A DNA stretch of 64,000 nt from Aquirhabdus parva (lineage in GTDB: Bacteria; Pseudomonadota; Gammaproteobacteria; Pseudomonadales; Moraxellaceae). Made by a program: the position numbers and the translations under genes. The DNA lies in the NCBI RefSeq assembly GCF_003351745.1, contig NZ_CP031222.1, positions 1,904,207-1,968,206 on the forward strand. Direction: 5' to 3'. This document shows, in pieces, positions 8,843 through 17,916 of this stretch (position 1 is its first letter; every line of letters begins with the position of its first letter). The notes under the pieces are model-generated. The model worked only from the letters and a program-made list of their open reading frames with translations, did no database searches and was not told the DNA's origin.

Positions 8843-10522
8843 ATGTATTTTTCATCACCTAAACTTCGCTTTTTAACCGCCAGCCTGGGTCTAATTACAG
8901 GTAGTGCTTTTGCTCTGACTCCTCCAGATGCTGGGCAAACGCTCCAGCAGCTACAAGCACCACCTCCGCCAACCGCACAGACGAAATCAGCACCCGTCTT
9001 AACTAGCAACACAAAATTAAATGAGAACATAACTGGCGCAGAGAATCCAACTATACCCTTCTCGCGTTTACGCTATAGCGGTAATACACGCTATGATCAA
9101 GTCGTTCTCGACAAAATTGTAGGGCCATTGACTGGACCTCTTCGACTCAGTGACTTACGCAGTGCAGCTCAGCGTATTACGCTTCATTATCGCCAGCATG
9201 GATACCTCTTAGCCAGGGCTTATTTGCCGCCACAAGATATTACAAAGGGCGTAATCACGATTGCCATTTTGGAAGGCCGTTTAGATCATATCAACCTGAC
9301 AAACTCCAGCCATTTATCGACGAAGCAAATCCAGTCACTCTTAGACAACCAGCAGCCGAGTAATCAACCTGTCCGTACAGATGATGCAAATCGCGCACTA
9401 TTATTGACTCAAGCAATCCCAGGGGTTGGTACAGTACAAGGGAGCTTAAGACCGAGTGCAACTATTGGCAGCACGGAGTTAGATGTCACGGTGACTGAGG
9501 GTCCACAGGTAACCGGATATGTAGGATTGGATAACAGCGGTAATCGATATACAGGTGCTGAACGCTTAACAGGCGGGGTTTATTTCAACAATCTGACTAG
9601 TTTTGGTGATCAACTTAATCTCCAAGGTGTAGTCACCAATCAAGATCGCATGGATTATGGACGGATCGCATGGGATGCCCCTGTAGGGAGCAGCGGATTA
9701 CGTTTAGGGGCTGCTTTTAGTAATTTACGCTATAGTCTTGGTGAGAGTTTTAAGATTTTAGACGCCCATGGCATTGCTCGCACCAAAGCGATCTATGGCA
9801 GCTTTCCAATATTGGCAACACCGACAAGTCATATCAATGCCAATCTCTCACTAGAACGTCGTGATCTCACCGATATTACAGGATTGGTAAATCTGGATAA
9901 CAGAAGATCACTAGATACCGCAATCCTTACTTTGAGTGGTGACTTTAGAGATACGTTATTACTCACACCCGCAGTTAATGCATGGCGCGTAACTACGGCT
10001 GCAGGTAAGTTAGATCTCAAAACACAAAGTGTCTCCATCATTGATGACAAAACTGCCCAAACCGCAGGTCATTATGACAAAGTCACGGTTAGTTTTACTC
10101 GAGAGCAATTACTCCCCGCGAGTTTCAGTCTCTATCTGTCAGGTCTGGCTCAGCGCAGTAACAAAAATTTAGACTCTTCAGAACAGATTACTTTAGGGGG
10201 AGGAAATGGTATTCGAGCCTATCCTGAAGGTGAAGCTCCGGGAGACCAAGGTTGGATTGGTACAGCAGAGTTACGTTATCGTCTAAACTCAGAGCTTCAA
10301 CTGACCAGTTTTTATGATGCTGGAACTATACAAGCGAACCACTTCCCCTATATCAATCAAAACAACAATCGACATCTTTCCGGATTCGGAGTCGGAGCGA
10401 ATAGTAATTGGGGGCCTTTTAATCTCAAAGCCAATTTAGCTTGGCGAGGAAACAGCAGTACACCAACCAGCGATACCGATCGTAGTCCGCGTATATGGGT
10501 TCAAGGCAGTTACTTTTTTTAA
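8843..10522 (+). CDS. TpsB outer-membrane transporter (ShlB/FhaC/HecB family)
   Basis: Outer-membrane pore that recognises and exports the TpsA protein encoded just upstream. A signal peptide is at residues 1-24, followed by a Pro-rich linker (residues 39-44). A POTRA domain is at about 72-150 (SRLRYSGNTRYDQ ... LEGRLDHINL) and a second POTRA-like segment follows to about 225. The rest is a 16-strand-type barrel. The barrel motif GNGIRAYPEGEA at about residue 456 corresponds to the conserved loop L6 region, and the chain ends in Phe as expected for BAM-inserted barrels. Length 559 is typical. No strong ribosome-binding site is visible; translation may be coupled to the structured gap after tpsA. 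Confidence 0.93.
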   Translation: MYFSSPKLRFLTASLGLITGSAFALTPPDAGQTLQQLQAPPPPTAQTKSAPVLTSNTKLNENITGAENPTIPFSRLRYSGNTRYDQVVLDKIVGPLTGPLRLSDLRSAAQRITLHYRQHGYLLARAYLPPQDITKGVITIAILEGRLDHINLTNSSHLSTKQIQSLLDNQQPSNQPVRTDDANRALLLTQAIPGVGTVQGSLRPSATIGSTELDVTVTEGPQVTGYVGLDNSGNRYTGAERLTGGVYFNNLTSFGDQLNLQGVVTNQDRMDYGRIAWDAPVGSSGLRLGAAFSNLRYSLGESFKILDAHGIARTKAIYGSFPILATPTSHINANLSLERRDLTDITGLVNLDNRRSLDTAILTLSGDFRDTLLLTPAVNAWRVTTAAGKLDLKTQSVSIIDDKTAQTAGHYDKVTVSFTREQLLPASFSLYLSGLAQRSNKNLDSSEQITLGGGNGIRAYPEGEAPGDQGWIGTAELRYRLNSELQLTSFYDAGTIQANHFPYINQNNNRHLSGFGVGANSNWGPFNLKANLAWRGNSSTPTSDTDRSPRIWVQGSYFF

Positions 10523-10547
10523 CCCCCAAAATAATCTTTCATGAAAG

Positions 10548-10586
10548 CTACTCGGTATATCATGACTGAGTAGTTCTATTTTTTTA
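10548..10586 (+). terminator. Intrinsic terminator after tpsB
   Basis: A 9-bp stem with one G-U pair (10548-10556 with 10565-10573), an 8-nt loop, and a T-rich tail from 10574. It separates the tps pair from the diguanylate cyclase gene. Confidence 0.75.
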
Positions 10587-10840
10587 TAATATCTTATTAC
10601 GCCATTTTAAATGGATAATGACTCCGAATCTCTGCATATTATTTATAATATATTATAGACTTTTCAATCATAATTTTTTATATCACCATTAAAAAGACCT
10701 CTTATCGCTATTTTTTACCTATAGTCTGATTTAACTAGAGAGATAACGAGTTTTCATCCCTAATTAGGCAGATTAGGACATTTCTAAAAATCGTTCATTT
10801 AGATGTATTATTACGTAACCCATGGTCGATCTAGAATTCT
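10587..10840. other. Intergenic region upstream of the diguanylate cyclase gene
   Basis: Remainder of a 318-nt spacer; strongly AT-rich, with no supported gene. A perfect 10-bp palindrome CCTAATTAGG is at 10759-10768, followed by a further TTAGG a few bases on, a possible regulator site. No convincing promoter hexamer pair was identified. Confidence 0.4.
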
Positions 10841-12028
10841 GTGATTAGATTACTCAATATATTGAAACATAAAGCATTACTTATCTTTCTATTGGTCATT
10901 ACCGTCGTTTTCGGTATTTTTTTGACCGTAAAAGTCACTGAATATGCTAACGCTCAAGCGTATGACTTCTTTTTAACACAAGCTAAACTCGTCGCAGCCG
11001 CAGCAGACCCTGATGATATTCGTAGCTTTAGTGGAGACTCTTCAGAGTTAACTACACCCGCCTATAATCTGACTTTAGAACGTCTTACGCGAATTAAACA
11101 GAGCATGAAAGATGCTCGATTTGTTTATTTAATGCGTTTAGATCACAACCAAGTGCATTTCATATTTGACACGGAAGATACCCACTCCAAGGATTACTCG
11201 CCTCCAGGTGAGGTATTTAATAATCCATCCAAAGAGCTTAGAGATATATTCATAACAGGTCAGCCCTTTGTAGAAGGCCCCTTCCATGACCAGTGGGGAG
11301 ATTGGGTTTCTGCACATGCACCTATTTACGACCCTCGTAGCGGAAAAATTATTGCAATATCGGGGATAGATATTAATGCTGCGACGTGGTCTAAACATGT
11401 AAAATTTTACAAATATGCCAGTGCTTTAATTTCTGCCCTTTTAGTCAGCTTTATGTTCGGCTGTATTTTTTTACATAATGCCGTTAAGCATTGGCAAGAA
11501 GCTGAAGACCAAGTCAACAAAATGGCACGCTTTGATGCCTTAACCGGTCTTCCCAATCGTTACTTAATCAATGAAATCCTCGAACGCGTCATTCTTGACG
11601 CCGAAAAAAATGAAAAGAAATTTGCCCTTTTATTTATGGATATCAATAATTTTAAGTGGGTTAACGATACCCTTGGGTACTCGACAGGTGATAAGTTATT
11701 ACAAATCATCGCAAGCCGACTAAGGCAAGTTTTGCGCAGAGCGGATATCTTTGGACGCATTGGTGGCGATGAATTTGTTTTTATTCTTGAAAACTTAGTG
11801 GACACCCATGAAAACGCATTAACTATCGCTGAAAAAATTCAAAATACGCTCTCCATGCCTATAACAACTCATGGATTAGAAAATTTTTCCATACTTGCAA
11901 GTGTTGGTATAGCCATTTACCCCAAGCATGGCGAAACTGCTGAAAGATTAATGTCCAATGCAGACTATGCAATGTATCAAGCCAAGAAAAATCCATTTTC
12001 CCAGATTGTATTTTTTACACATGAATAA
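10841..12028 (+). CDS. Membrane diguanylate cyclase with periplasmic sensor (GGDEF)
   Basis: Makes cyclic di-GMP from two GTP. The protein has an N-terminal membrane segment (about residues 10-30), a periplasmic sensor of about 155 residues resembling a Cache/PAS-like domain (WGDWVSAHAPIYD near its end), a second membrane segment (about 190-212) and a C-terminal GGDEF domain. The active-site motif GGDEF is intact at residues 308-312, and the inhibitory I-site RRAD (299-302) lies exactly five residues upstream, so it should be active and product-inhibited. The start is GTG at 10841: the nearest upstream ATG runs into a stop, and no strong ribosome-binding site is visible. It follows the two-partner secretion pair but is behind a terminator. 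A role in controlling adhesion is inferred only from position. Confidence 0.9.
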   Translation: MIRLLNILKHKALLIFLLVITVVFGIFLTVKVTEYANAQAYDFFLTQAKLVAAAADPDDIRSFSGDSSELTTPAYNLTLERLTRIKQSMKDARFVYLMRLDHNQVHFIFDTEDTHSKDYSPPGEVFNNPSKELRDIFITGQPFVEGPFHDQWGDWVSAHAPIYDPRSGKIIAISGIDINAATWSKHVKFYKYASALISALLVSFMFGCIFLHNAVKHWQEAEDQVNKMARFDALTGLPNRYLINEILERVILDAEKNEKKFALLFMDINNFKWVNDTLGYSTGDKLLQIIASRLRQVLRRADIFGRIGGDEFVFILENLVDTHENALTIAEKIQNTLSMPITTHGLENFSILASVGIAIYPKHGETAERLMSNADYAMYQAKKNPFSQIVFFTHE

Positions 12029-12041
12029 ATCTTTGCACGAT

Positions 12042-12068
12042 AAAAAGGACGCCAATGGCGTCCTTTTG
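12042..12068. terminator. Bidirectional terminator between the GGDEF gene and gyrA
   Basis: A perfect 11-bp stem, AAAAGGACGCC (12043-12053) with GGCGTCCTTTT (12057-12067), and loop AAT. A-rich and T-rich flanks serve both converging genes. Confidence 0.9.
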
Positions 12069-12092
12069 TTTATCATGAATTAATTAAGAGGA

Positions 12093-14753
12093 TTAATCTG
12101 CATCATTCGCAGTTGATGTGTCCTCTTGGGCTTCGGAAGTTTCAGTAGACGTATCAACAATCTCTTGATCATCACTACCTTCTGTTACCTCACCCTCAAT
12201 CACATCATCATCAGCACAGACGCCATCCAAACAAACCACGCCGACCAATGTTTCACTATCGCCTAAACGAATCAGCATCACGCCTTGCGCGTTTCGACCC
12301 ACAGAACGAATTTCGGCAACACGGGTACGAACTAACGTTCCGCCATCTGAAATCAGAAGAAGTTCATTACTGTCATTCACGGCGGTTGCTCGAACGAGCT
12401 CACCATTACGCTCACTCGTTTGCACCGCGATAACGCCTTGACCACCACGATGGCGAACAGGGAATGCATCAACCGTAGTACGCTTACCAAAGCCGTTCGC
12501 ACATGCAGTCAGAACTTCACCCGACTCTGGTGCCACGACAAGTGAAACAATACGTGAAGCATCATCGATACGCATACCACGTACACCCATGGCTGTACGT
12601 CCCACAACGCGCACTTCATTTTCATCAAAACGAATTGCTTTACCTTCATTGCTAAATAGCATGATTTGTTGTGTACCATCCGTAATGGCAACACCAATCA
12701 AGGTATCATTTTCAGACAACTCAATAGCACGTAAACCGACACTGCGAGGACGACTAAACTGCTCTAATTCAACGCGTTTTACGGTACCGTCTGCAGTTGC
12801 CATAAACACATAATGTGACTCAGGGAAATCCATCAAAGGCAGAATTGCAGTGACGCTCTCACCGTCTTCTAGCGGCAATAAATTGACTATTGGGCGCCCT
12901 TTAGACCCACGACTTGCTTGCGGTACATCATACACTTTGAGCCAATAAACCTTGCCACTGCAGGTAAAGCACAATACAGTCGCATGATTTGAAGCAACAA
13001 CTAAATGCTCAATATAATCATCTTCTTTCATGCTCGTCGCAGACTTACCACGACCACCACGACGCTGTGCAGCATAGTCATCCAGCGGTTGAGTTTTCGC
13101 ATAACCTGATTTTGAAACAGTCAGTACAACTTGCTCTTCAGGAATCAAATCTGCACGTGAGAAATCGATACGTGATTCAACGATCGCAGTACGACGCGCA
13201 TCACCATACTGTGCAAGAACTTGACGCAACTCACCACGGATAATTTCCATCAACTTGGTAAAGCTATCAAGAATAGATTGTAATTCAGCAATTTCACCCA
13301 AAATTTCAGTGTATTCAGCAAGTAACTTGTCTTGCTCCAAACCTGTCAAACGATGTAAACGAAGCTCTAGAATTGCACCGACTTGCGCAGGTGACATGCG
13401 GTATTGATCACCAGTCAAGCCAAAAGGACTCGCCGGATCTTCACCTTCGATATAGTCTGGACGAATGGAGCGATGACCTGATTTTTCAAGCAGTGCTAAT
13501 ACGCCACCCGCCTGCCATTGACCTTCAAGCAAACGTACGCGGGCTTCGCTGGGGTTAGCTGAAGTTTTGATGGTCTCAATAATGCCATCAATATTGGCCA
13601 AAGCAACGGCCAAACCTTCTAATAAATGTCCGCGTTCGCGTGCTTTGCGTAATTCAAATAAAGTACGGCGCGTTACAACTTCCTGACGATGGCGAATAAA
13701 CGCAGCAATCAGATCTTTAAGGTTTTTAAGACCAGGCTGCCCATTCTCCAAAGCGACCATGTTGATGCTATACGATGTTTCAAGTGGCGTATTAATAAAT
13801 AAATTATTAATAATGACCTCAGCATTTTCATTACGCTTGAGGTCAACAACGATCCGCATGCCGTCCTTATCAGACTCATCGCGCAATTCGCTAATGCCTT
13901 CCAGTTTCTTTTCTTTAACCAGCTCAGCGATGCGTTCAATCAGCTTTGCTTTATTGACCTGATAAGGAATTTCGGTATAAACAATACTGACCCGATTGGT
14001 TTTTTCATCTTCCTCAAGATGATATTTTCCACGGATATGTAGTCGTCCCTTACCTGTACGGTAGGCATCAACAATACCGCTTTTACCATAGATAATACCG
14101 CCCGTTGGAAAGTCTGGGCCAGAGATATGCTCCATCAAGCCTTCAACGGTAATATCACTATCATCGACATATGCCAAACAGGCGTTGAGTACTTCAGTAA
14201 TATTGTGCGGCGCCATATTGGTCGCCATACCCACCGCAATCCCTGCCGATCCATTGATCAGCAGATTTGGGATGCGGGTTGGCATAACCTTGGGAATGCG
14301 TTCAGAACCATCATAGTTGTCTTCCCAATCGACGGTATCTTTTTCCAAATCGACAATGATGTCGTGAGCCAACTTGGTCATCCGGATCTCGGTATAACGC
14401 ATCGCTGCTGGTTCATCCCCATCAACCGAACCGAAATTGCCCTGACCATCCACCAAAAGGTAACGCAAGCTAAATGGCTGTGCCATACGAACCAAAGTAT
14501 GGTAAACCGCTGTATCACCGTGTGGGTGATACTTACCGATCACGTCGCCGACTACACGGGCTGATTTTTTGTAAGGCTTGTTATAATCATTCCCCAGTTC
14601 ACGCATCGCGAAAAGTGCGCGACGATGAACAGGCTTAAATCCATCACGGACATCAGGCAACGCCCGTGACACGATGACGCTCATGGCGTAGTCCAGATAC
14701 GACTGTTTGAGTTCATCCTCAATGGCAATCGGCAGGATTTCTGAATCGCTCAT
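12093..14753 (-). CDS. gyrA: DNA gyrase subunit A
   Basis: Subunit of the type II topoisomerase that introduces negative supercoils. The N-terminal breakage-reunion domain, catalytic Tyr in [10 protein letters not shown] (about residue 120), GyrA box QRRGGRG and six-bladed C-terminal DNA-wrapping domain are all present, followed by an acidic Glu/Asp/Thr tail of about 40 residues. The length of 886 is in the usual range. In the quinolone-resistance region the sequence reads HGDTAVYHT: residue 81 (E. coli 83) is Thr and residue 85 (E. coli 87) is His, where Asp or Glu is normal. A strong AAGGAG ribosome-binding site precedes the ATG. It is monocistronic, with terminators on both sides. Confidence 0.98.
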   Translation of the reverse strand: MSDSEILPIAIEDELKQSYLDYAMSVIVSRALPDVRDGFKPVHRRALFAMRELGNDYNKPYKKSARVVGDVIGKYHPHGDTAVYHTLVRMAQPFSLRYLLVDGQGNFGSVDGDEPAAMRYTEIRMTKLAHDIIVDLEKDTVDWEDNYDGSERIPKVMPTRIPNLLINGSAGIAVGMATNMAPHNITEVLNACLAYVDDSDITVEGLMEHISGPDFPTGGIIYGKSGIVDAYRTGKGRLHIRGKYHLEEDEKTNRVSIVYTEIPYQVNKAKLIERIAELVKEKKLEGISELRDESDKDGMRIVVDLKRNENAEVIINNLFINTPLETSYSINMVALENGQPGLKNLKDLIAAFIRHRQEVVTRRTLFELRKARERGHLLEGLAVALANIDGIIETIKTSANPSEARVRLLEGQWQAGGVLALLEKSGHRSIRPDYIEGEDPASPFGLTGDQYRMSPAQVGAILELRLHRLTGLEQDKLLAEYTEILGEIAELQSILDSFTKLMEIIRGELRQVLAQYGDARRTAIVESRIDFSRADLIPEEQVVLTVSKSGYAKTQPLDDYAAQRRGGRGKSATSMKEDDYIEHLVVASNHATVLCFTCSGKVYWLKVYDVPQASRGSKGRPIVNLLPLEDGESVTAILPLMDFPESHYVFMATADGTVKRVELEQFSRPRSVGLRAIELSENDTLIGVAITDGTQQIMLFSNEGKAIRFDENEVRVVGRTAMGVRGMRIDDASRIVSLVVAPESGEVLTACANGFGKRTTVDAFPVRHRGGQGVIAVQTSERNGELVRATAVNDSNELLLISDGGTLVRTRVAEIRSVGRNAQGVMLIRLGDSETLVGVVCLDGVCADDDVIEGEVTEGSDDQEIVDTSTETSEAQEDTSTANDAD

Positions 14754-15100
14754 GTATGCTCCTTTGGGCGTAGAATCTGGCGTATTGCTGAATTTTTATT
14801 GATGTGAATTGCAAGCTTTAAAACGAATTAAATAAAACTACAAACGCGATCAAACCAGCACAACGACTTACAGAACAAAATCATCTAAAACAATAGGTTA
14901 AAAATAAATAAAACAATCCATTTTTCAAGGATTGTTTTATTTAAAGAGGAGCTGGAGTTTAACATAAATCGCGTGATTTTGGGAGTCAAAATACCCTTTT
15001 AGGGCAATGACTAGGCCTCTGATCGGTAAGTAACGATTTCATCCTAAAATTGAATTGATCAAGAGTAAAAATCCACTGTCCAGATCGGTCAGAAAACAAC
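14754..15100. other. gyrA upstream region / bcp downstream region
   Basis: A 347-nt spacer. It holds the bcp terminator (14898-14942) and then the gyrA leader and promoter region on the minus strand, with the gyrA ribosome-binding site AAAGGAG about six bases before the start codon. A possible TTGATC -35 element lies near 14848-14853 on the minus strand, but no good -10 at proper spacing was found. No gene is supported. Confidence 0.5.
14898..14942 (-). terminator. Intrinsic terminator of bcp
   Basis: A perfect 14-bp stem (14906-14919 with 14929-14942) with a 9-nt loop; read on the minus strand it is followed by a U-rich run. It insulates gyrA from upstream transcription. Confidence 0.85.
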
Positions 15101-15592
15101 CTAAGCCAACAACTTTACTTTTCCAAGAAGCATTTCAGCATGCCCAGGAGGGCTAACCTTGCGCCAGCTTTCCACTAACTTTCCGTGCTTATCATATAAA
15201 AAAGTACTGCGTTGAATCCCGAGTACAACTTTGCCATACATATTTTTTTCTTTTATCACATCGTAGTAACGACACAGTATTTCATCTGGATCACTAATCA
15301 AAGGAAAAGGCAGACACTCATTCGCCGTAAATTTTTCATGAGCCTTCAAGGTATCACGAGAGATTCCAATAATACGCACGCCTAGTGCTGCAAATTCAGG
15401 CATTAAGTCACGAAAGTCTCGTGCTTGAGTCGTACACCCAGGCGTCGCGTCTTTTGGATAAAAATATAAAATTACCGGCTTTCCAATCAGCGTTGCCAAA
15501 TTAACTTCCCCCTGTGTGGTGATCACACTGAGATTAGGCAAAGTAGAAAGGTCATGCTTGATTACAGCATCCGCAACAGGTTCTATCGTCAT
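15101..15592 (-). CDS. bcp: Peroxiredoxin, BCP/PrxQ type
   Basis: Thiol peroxidase that reduces hydrogen peroxide and organic peroxides using thioredoxin-type donors in the cytoplasm. The peroxidatic cysteine is Cys53 in ATPGCTTQARDF, and the PrxQ Arg lies in GISRD. The Cys that usually follows five residues later in 2-Cys PrxQ proteins is absent (CTTQAR), so the resolving cysteine must be one further on (Cys93 or Cys107) or the enzyme works in 1-Cys mode. Length is 163 residues, with a clear ATG. The gene stands alone between two intrinsic terminators. Confidence 0.93.
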   Translation of the reverse strand: MTIEPVADAVIKHDLSTLPNLSVITTQGEVNLATLIGKPVILYFYPKDATPGCTTQARDFRDLMPEFAALGVRIIGISRDTLKAHEKFTANECLPFPLISDPDEILCRYYDVIKEKNMYGKVVLGIQRSTFLYDKHGKLVESWRKVSPPGHAEMLLGKVKLLA

Positions 15593-15673
15593 TCTACTGA
15601 CTCCTTGTAGGTTATATTTTCTTTATAAAATAATCTGTATCACTGACAAAATCATCATACGATGCAATTGCAA

Positions 15674-15711
15674 AAAAAAGCAGACCTCGCTACACGAAAG
15701 TCTGCTTTTTT
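15674..15711 (-). terminator. Intrinsic terminator of the small secreted protein gene
   Basis: GCAGAC (15680-15685) pairs with GTCTGC (15700-15705), extended by A/T pairs on both sides. A run of eight A on the plus strand gives the U-tract on the minus strand. Confidence 0.8.
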
Positions 15712-15758
15712 AAATGAATTTCACAAATGACCCACATAACGAAGTGAGTCAGTCGAAT

Positions 15759-16190
15759 TTAAGGCTTTGCTGGAGCAGGTGCTGCATCTGCGGCAGGTGC
15801 TGTTGGTGTATTGAAGGTCACACCTTCACGGCATTTATCCAATTGCGGTTGAATACGTTGCAGTGCAGGTAGACTGCGTGGGTCTTTACCGCTCATCGCC
15901 AAACTTTGAATCGCCCAGAACTCACCAAGTTTCAAATTATTAGCCTGCACGCCAATGGTACATGAACATACTTTTTGGGCACTCTTCGCATCAGTAATTT
16001 TTGCTGAAGTTGCTTCACTGGTACAACGTTGGATCATGACAGTTTGAATATCTACAGGTCCAGCATCTTTAGCACCTGCATCTTTCTTAGGGGCAGCTTG
16101 TGCAGCAGTCATCAACAAACCCGACATTGCTGCAGCCATTGCAATCTTTGTAGTAGCAAGCATTACGTTTTTCATAGAGAAAGTATTCAT
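15759..16190 (-). CDS. Small secreted protein with conserved-looking cysteines, unknown function
   Basis: Not recognised. It is a 143-residue protein with a signal peptide (Met-rich hydrophobic core ending Ala-Gln-Ala-Ala near residue 33), so it is predicted periplasmic. The mature part contains four cysteines, arranged as RC, a CSC pair (VCSCTIGVQ) and DKCREG, and ends in a Pro/Ala-rich tail. The spacing suggests two disulphides or a metal site, but no family is asserted. Translation could start at Met1 or Met6. It has its own terminator and lies between queC and bcp, neither of which hints at its function. Confidence 0.75.
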   Translation of the reverse strand: MNTFSMKNVMLATTKIAMAAAMSGLLMTAAQAAPKKDAGAKDAGPVDIQTVMIQRCTSEATSAKITDAKSAQKVCSCTIGVQANNLKLGEFWAIQSLAMSGKDPRSLPALQRIQPQLDKCREGVTFNTPTAPAADAAPAPAKP

Positions 16191-16267
16191 AGTAAACCTA
16201 ATAATTGATTGATTTTAAGCGATAGAGCGATAAAACTTCATAACAAAGCAAAACAAAACAAAACAGA

Positions 16268-16288
16268 CTTGATCATGGAACAATCAAG
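16268..16288 (-). terminator. Possible weak terminator at the queC stop codon
   Basis: CTTGAT (16268-16273) pairs with ATCAAG (16283-16288) across a 9-nt loop. On the minus strand it is followed by a T-rich TGTTTTGTTTTG stretch. The stem overlaps the stop codon and is only 6 bp. Confidence 0.4.
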
Positions 16289-16964
16289 ACTGGTAGTGTG
16301 TTGGATCTGCAACTCCCGCATCGTCAAACCCCTGACGACGCAACCGACAACTATCGCATCGGCCACAAGCACGACCTTGTAAATCTGCTTGATAGCATGA
16401 AACCGTCAACGAGTAGTCTATGCCAAGTTCAGTACCTAAGCGTATGATATTCGCTTTGGATAAGTGTAATAGTGGCGTATCTATTGTAAGTGGATTACCT
16501 TCAACTCCCGCTTTGGTTGCCAGAGCCGCCATTCGTGCAAAGGCATCAATATACTCAGACCGACAATCAGGATACCCTGAATAATCCACGGCATTTACAC
16601 CAATCACGATCGCCTGACTTTGTGTCACTTCAGCAACAGCCAGCGCGTAGGATAAGAAGATGGTATTGCGCGCAGGTACATAGGTAACAGGAATACCGCC
16701 GGGTTCATTCTCGGGTACATCAATTGAATCATCCGTTAATGCCGAGCCACCTAGGCTGCGTAGATCAATATTAATAATACGATGAGGTACACCCGCCTGT
16801 GCAGCTAATTTTTTAGCGGCGTCAAGTTCACTAGAATGACGTTGACCATAAGCAAAGCTCAGAGCTTCACATTGATAACGCTGCATAGCCCACGCCAAAC
16901 ATGTTGCCGAATCTAAACCGCCTGATAGCAGCACAATAGCGCGAGGAGAATGAGTAAAAGCCAT
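16284..16964 (-). CDS. queC: 7-cyano-7-deazaguanine synthase
   Basis: Converts 7-carboxy-7-deazaguanine to preQ0 with ATP and ammonia, in the queuosine tRNA-modification pathway. The PP-loop SGGLDSA is at residues 14-20, and the zinc-binding cysteines Cys190, Cys200, Cys203 and Cys206 ([11 protein letters not shown]) are at the C-terminus. The ATG at 16962-16964 is chosen over an in-frame TTG two codons upstream; AGGA lies 11 nt before it. The other preQ0 genes (queD, queE, folE) are not in the window. No preQ1-type riboswitch was recognised upstream. Confidence 0.96.
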   Translation of the reverse strand: MAFTHSPRAIVLLSGGLDSATCLAWAMQRYQCEALSFAYGQRHSSELDAAKKLAAQAGVPHRIINIDLRSLGGSALTDDSIDVPENEPGGIPVTYVPARNTIFLSYALAVAEVTQSQAIVIGVNAVDYSGYPDCRSEYIDAFARMAALATKAGVEGNPLTIDTPLLHLSKANIIRLGTELGIDYSLTVSCYQADLQGRACGRCDSCRLRRQGFDDAGVADPTHYQS

Positions 16965-17212
16965 CGTCAAACCAATCCTAAAACCAATCTACAAACCATA
17001 CTACAAAATAAATTTGTACCGTTAAAAAAATAAAGCATCAAAACCAATTTGGGTACGGGTTTTAATAGAAAAATGGGAGCTTTCCAACTAAGAAAACAGC
17101 GGCGGATTATGCTGGAATTTTTAGTGACAAGCTACCAGATTCTCGTAGAGAAACAGTGACTGACACAGTAAAAATCAATGAATAAGTACTCATAGCACTT
17201 TTCAAATACTGC

Positions 17213-17674
17213 TTATTTATTTTGAGGTGTTGCTAGCTCGCCGTTGGACATTCGCCCTTGAGCTTTTAAAGCTGCAGTCACATCAGGCGGCATGTAATTT
17301 TCATCGTGCTTCGCTAAAATTTCGTCAGCAAAAAAGACGCCATCATGCATCTCTCCGGTTCCAACCACACCCGATCCCTCTTTAAACAAATCGGGTAAAA
17401 TCCCTGTATACCGCACATCCACTGTCGACTTGAAGTCTGTGATTTGAAAACTCACGCTCAATGAATCGATTTGTTTTTTTAAACTGCCTTTAACAACCAT
17501 GCCCCCGGCTTTAATTCGCTTGTTACTGGGAGCAGCACCACTTGCAATTTGGGCAGGTGTATAAAAATAATCGGTTTGTGCTCTTAGTGCATAGAGAATG
17601 AGCGCTATCGCGACGCAGAGACCAAACAAGGCAAAAATAACTATCATCAATCGTCGTTTACGTACTATGTTCAT
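17213..17674 (-). CDS. ccmE: Cytochrome c maturation haem chaperone CcmE
   Basis: Periplasmic, membrane-anchored haem chaperone that binds haem covalently and passes it to the CcmFH ligase. The start used is Met at 17674, giving 153 residues with an N-terminal anchor (about residues 9-29); a longer frame to 17785 would overlap ccmD and lacks support. The haem-binding histidine is His123 in HDENYMPP, with Tyr127 four residues on. It is the last gene of ccmABCDE and starts 4 nt after the ccmD stop. The usual next genes ccmF, ccmG and ccmH are missing; queC follows after a 248-nt spacer. Confidence 0.95.
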   Translation of the reverse strand: MNIVRKRRLMIVIFALFGLCVAIALILYALRAQTDYFYTPAQIASGAAPSNKRIKAGGMVVKGSLKKQIDSLSVSFQITDFKSTVDVRYTGILPDLFKEGSGVVGTGEMHDGVFFADEILAKHDENYMPPDVTAALKAQGRMSNGELATPQNK

Positions 17675-17678
17675 CGAA

Positions 17679-17906
17679 TCACTCACTACGCTCGGATGGG
17701 TTTCGTTTGGAATTAACCAGCGAGGATTGGGGAATACCACGACGTAATCGAGCCTGTTCACGTTGATAAAAGCGCTGACGCGCAATTTTAGAGTAGAAAA
17801 TCAGGAGTACTATCGAGACTATGCTAATCAGCCATGCACTCCATACATAGACACCATGGTGTCCCATCCAAATAAAATCATGAATATTTTCAAATGCGAA
17901 ATTCAT
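17679..17906 (-). CDS. ccmD: Haem exporter protein CcmD
   Basis: Small one-helix subunit of the CcmABCD haem-handling complex that helps release holo-CcmE. Its 75 residues show the typical MGHHGxYVWxA segment (residues 14-24), one membrane helix (about 22-38) and a basic cytoplasmic tail rich in Arg and Gln. It sits between ccmC (10-nt gap) and ccmE (4-nt gap), which confirms the call for such a short protein. Confidence 0.93.
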   Translation of the reverse strand: MNFAFENIHDFIWMGHHGVYVWSAWLISIVSIVLLIFYSKIARQRFYQREQARLRRGIPQSSLVNSKRNPSERSE

Positions 17907-17916
17907 TCAACACCCC

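Noticed and set aside
14127-14564. 145-codon open frame opposite gyrA
   Set aside because: It is antisense to the conserved breakage-reunion domain, without ribosome-binding site or recognisable protein features.
16965-17212. PreQ1 riboswitch upstream of queC
   Set aside because: Several TTGGTTT repeats were seen, but no pseudoknot-compatible preQ1 consensus could be found.
17675-17785. Longer CcmE N-terminus
   Set aside because: It would overlap ccmD by over 100 nt and adds a segment with no signal-anchor character; Met at 17674 fits the family.
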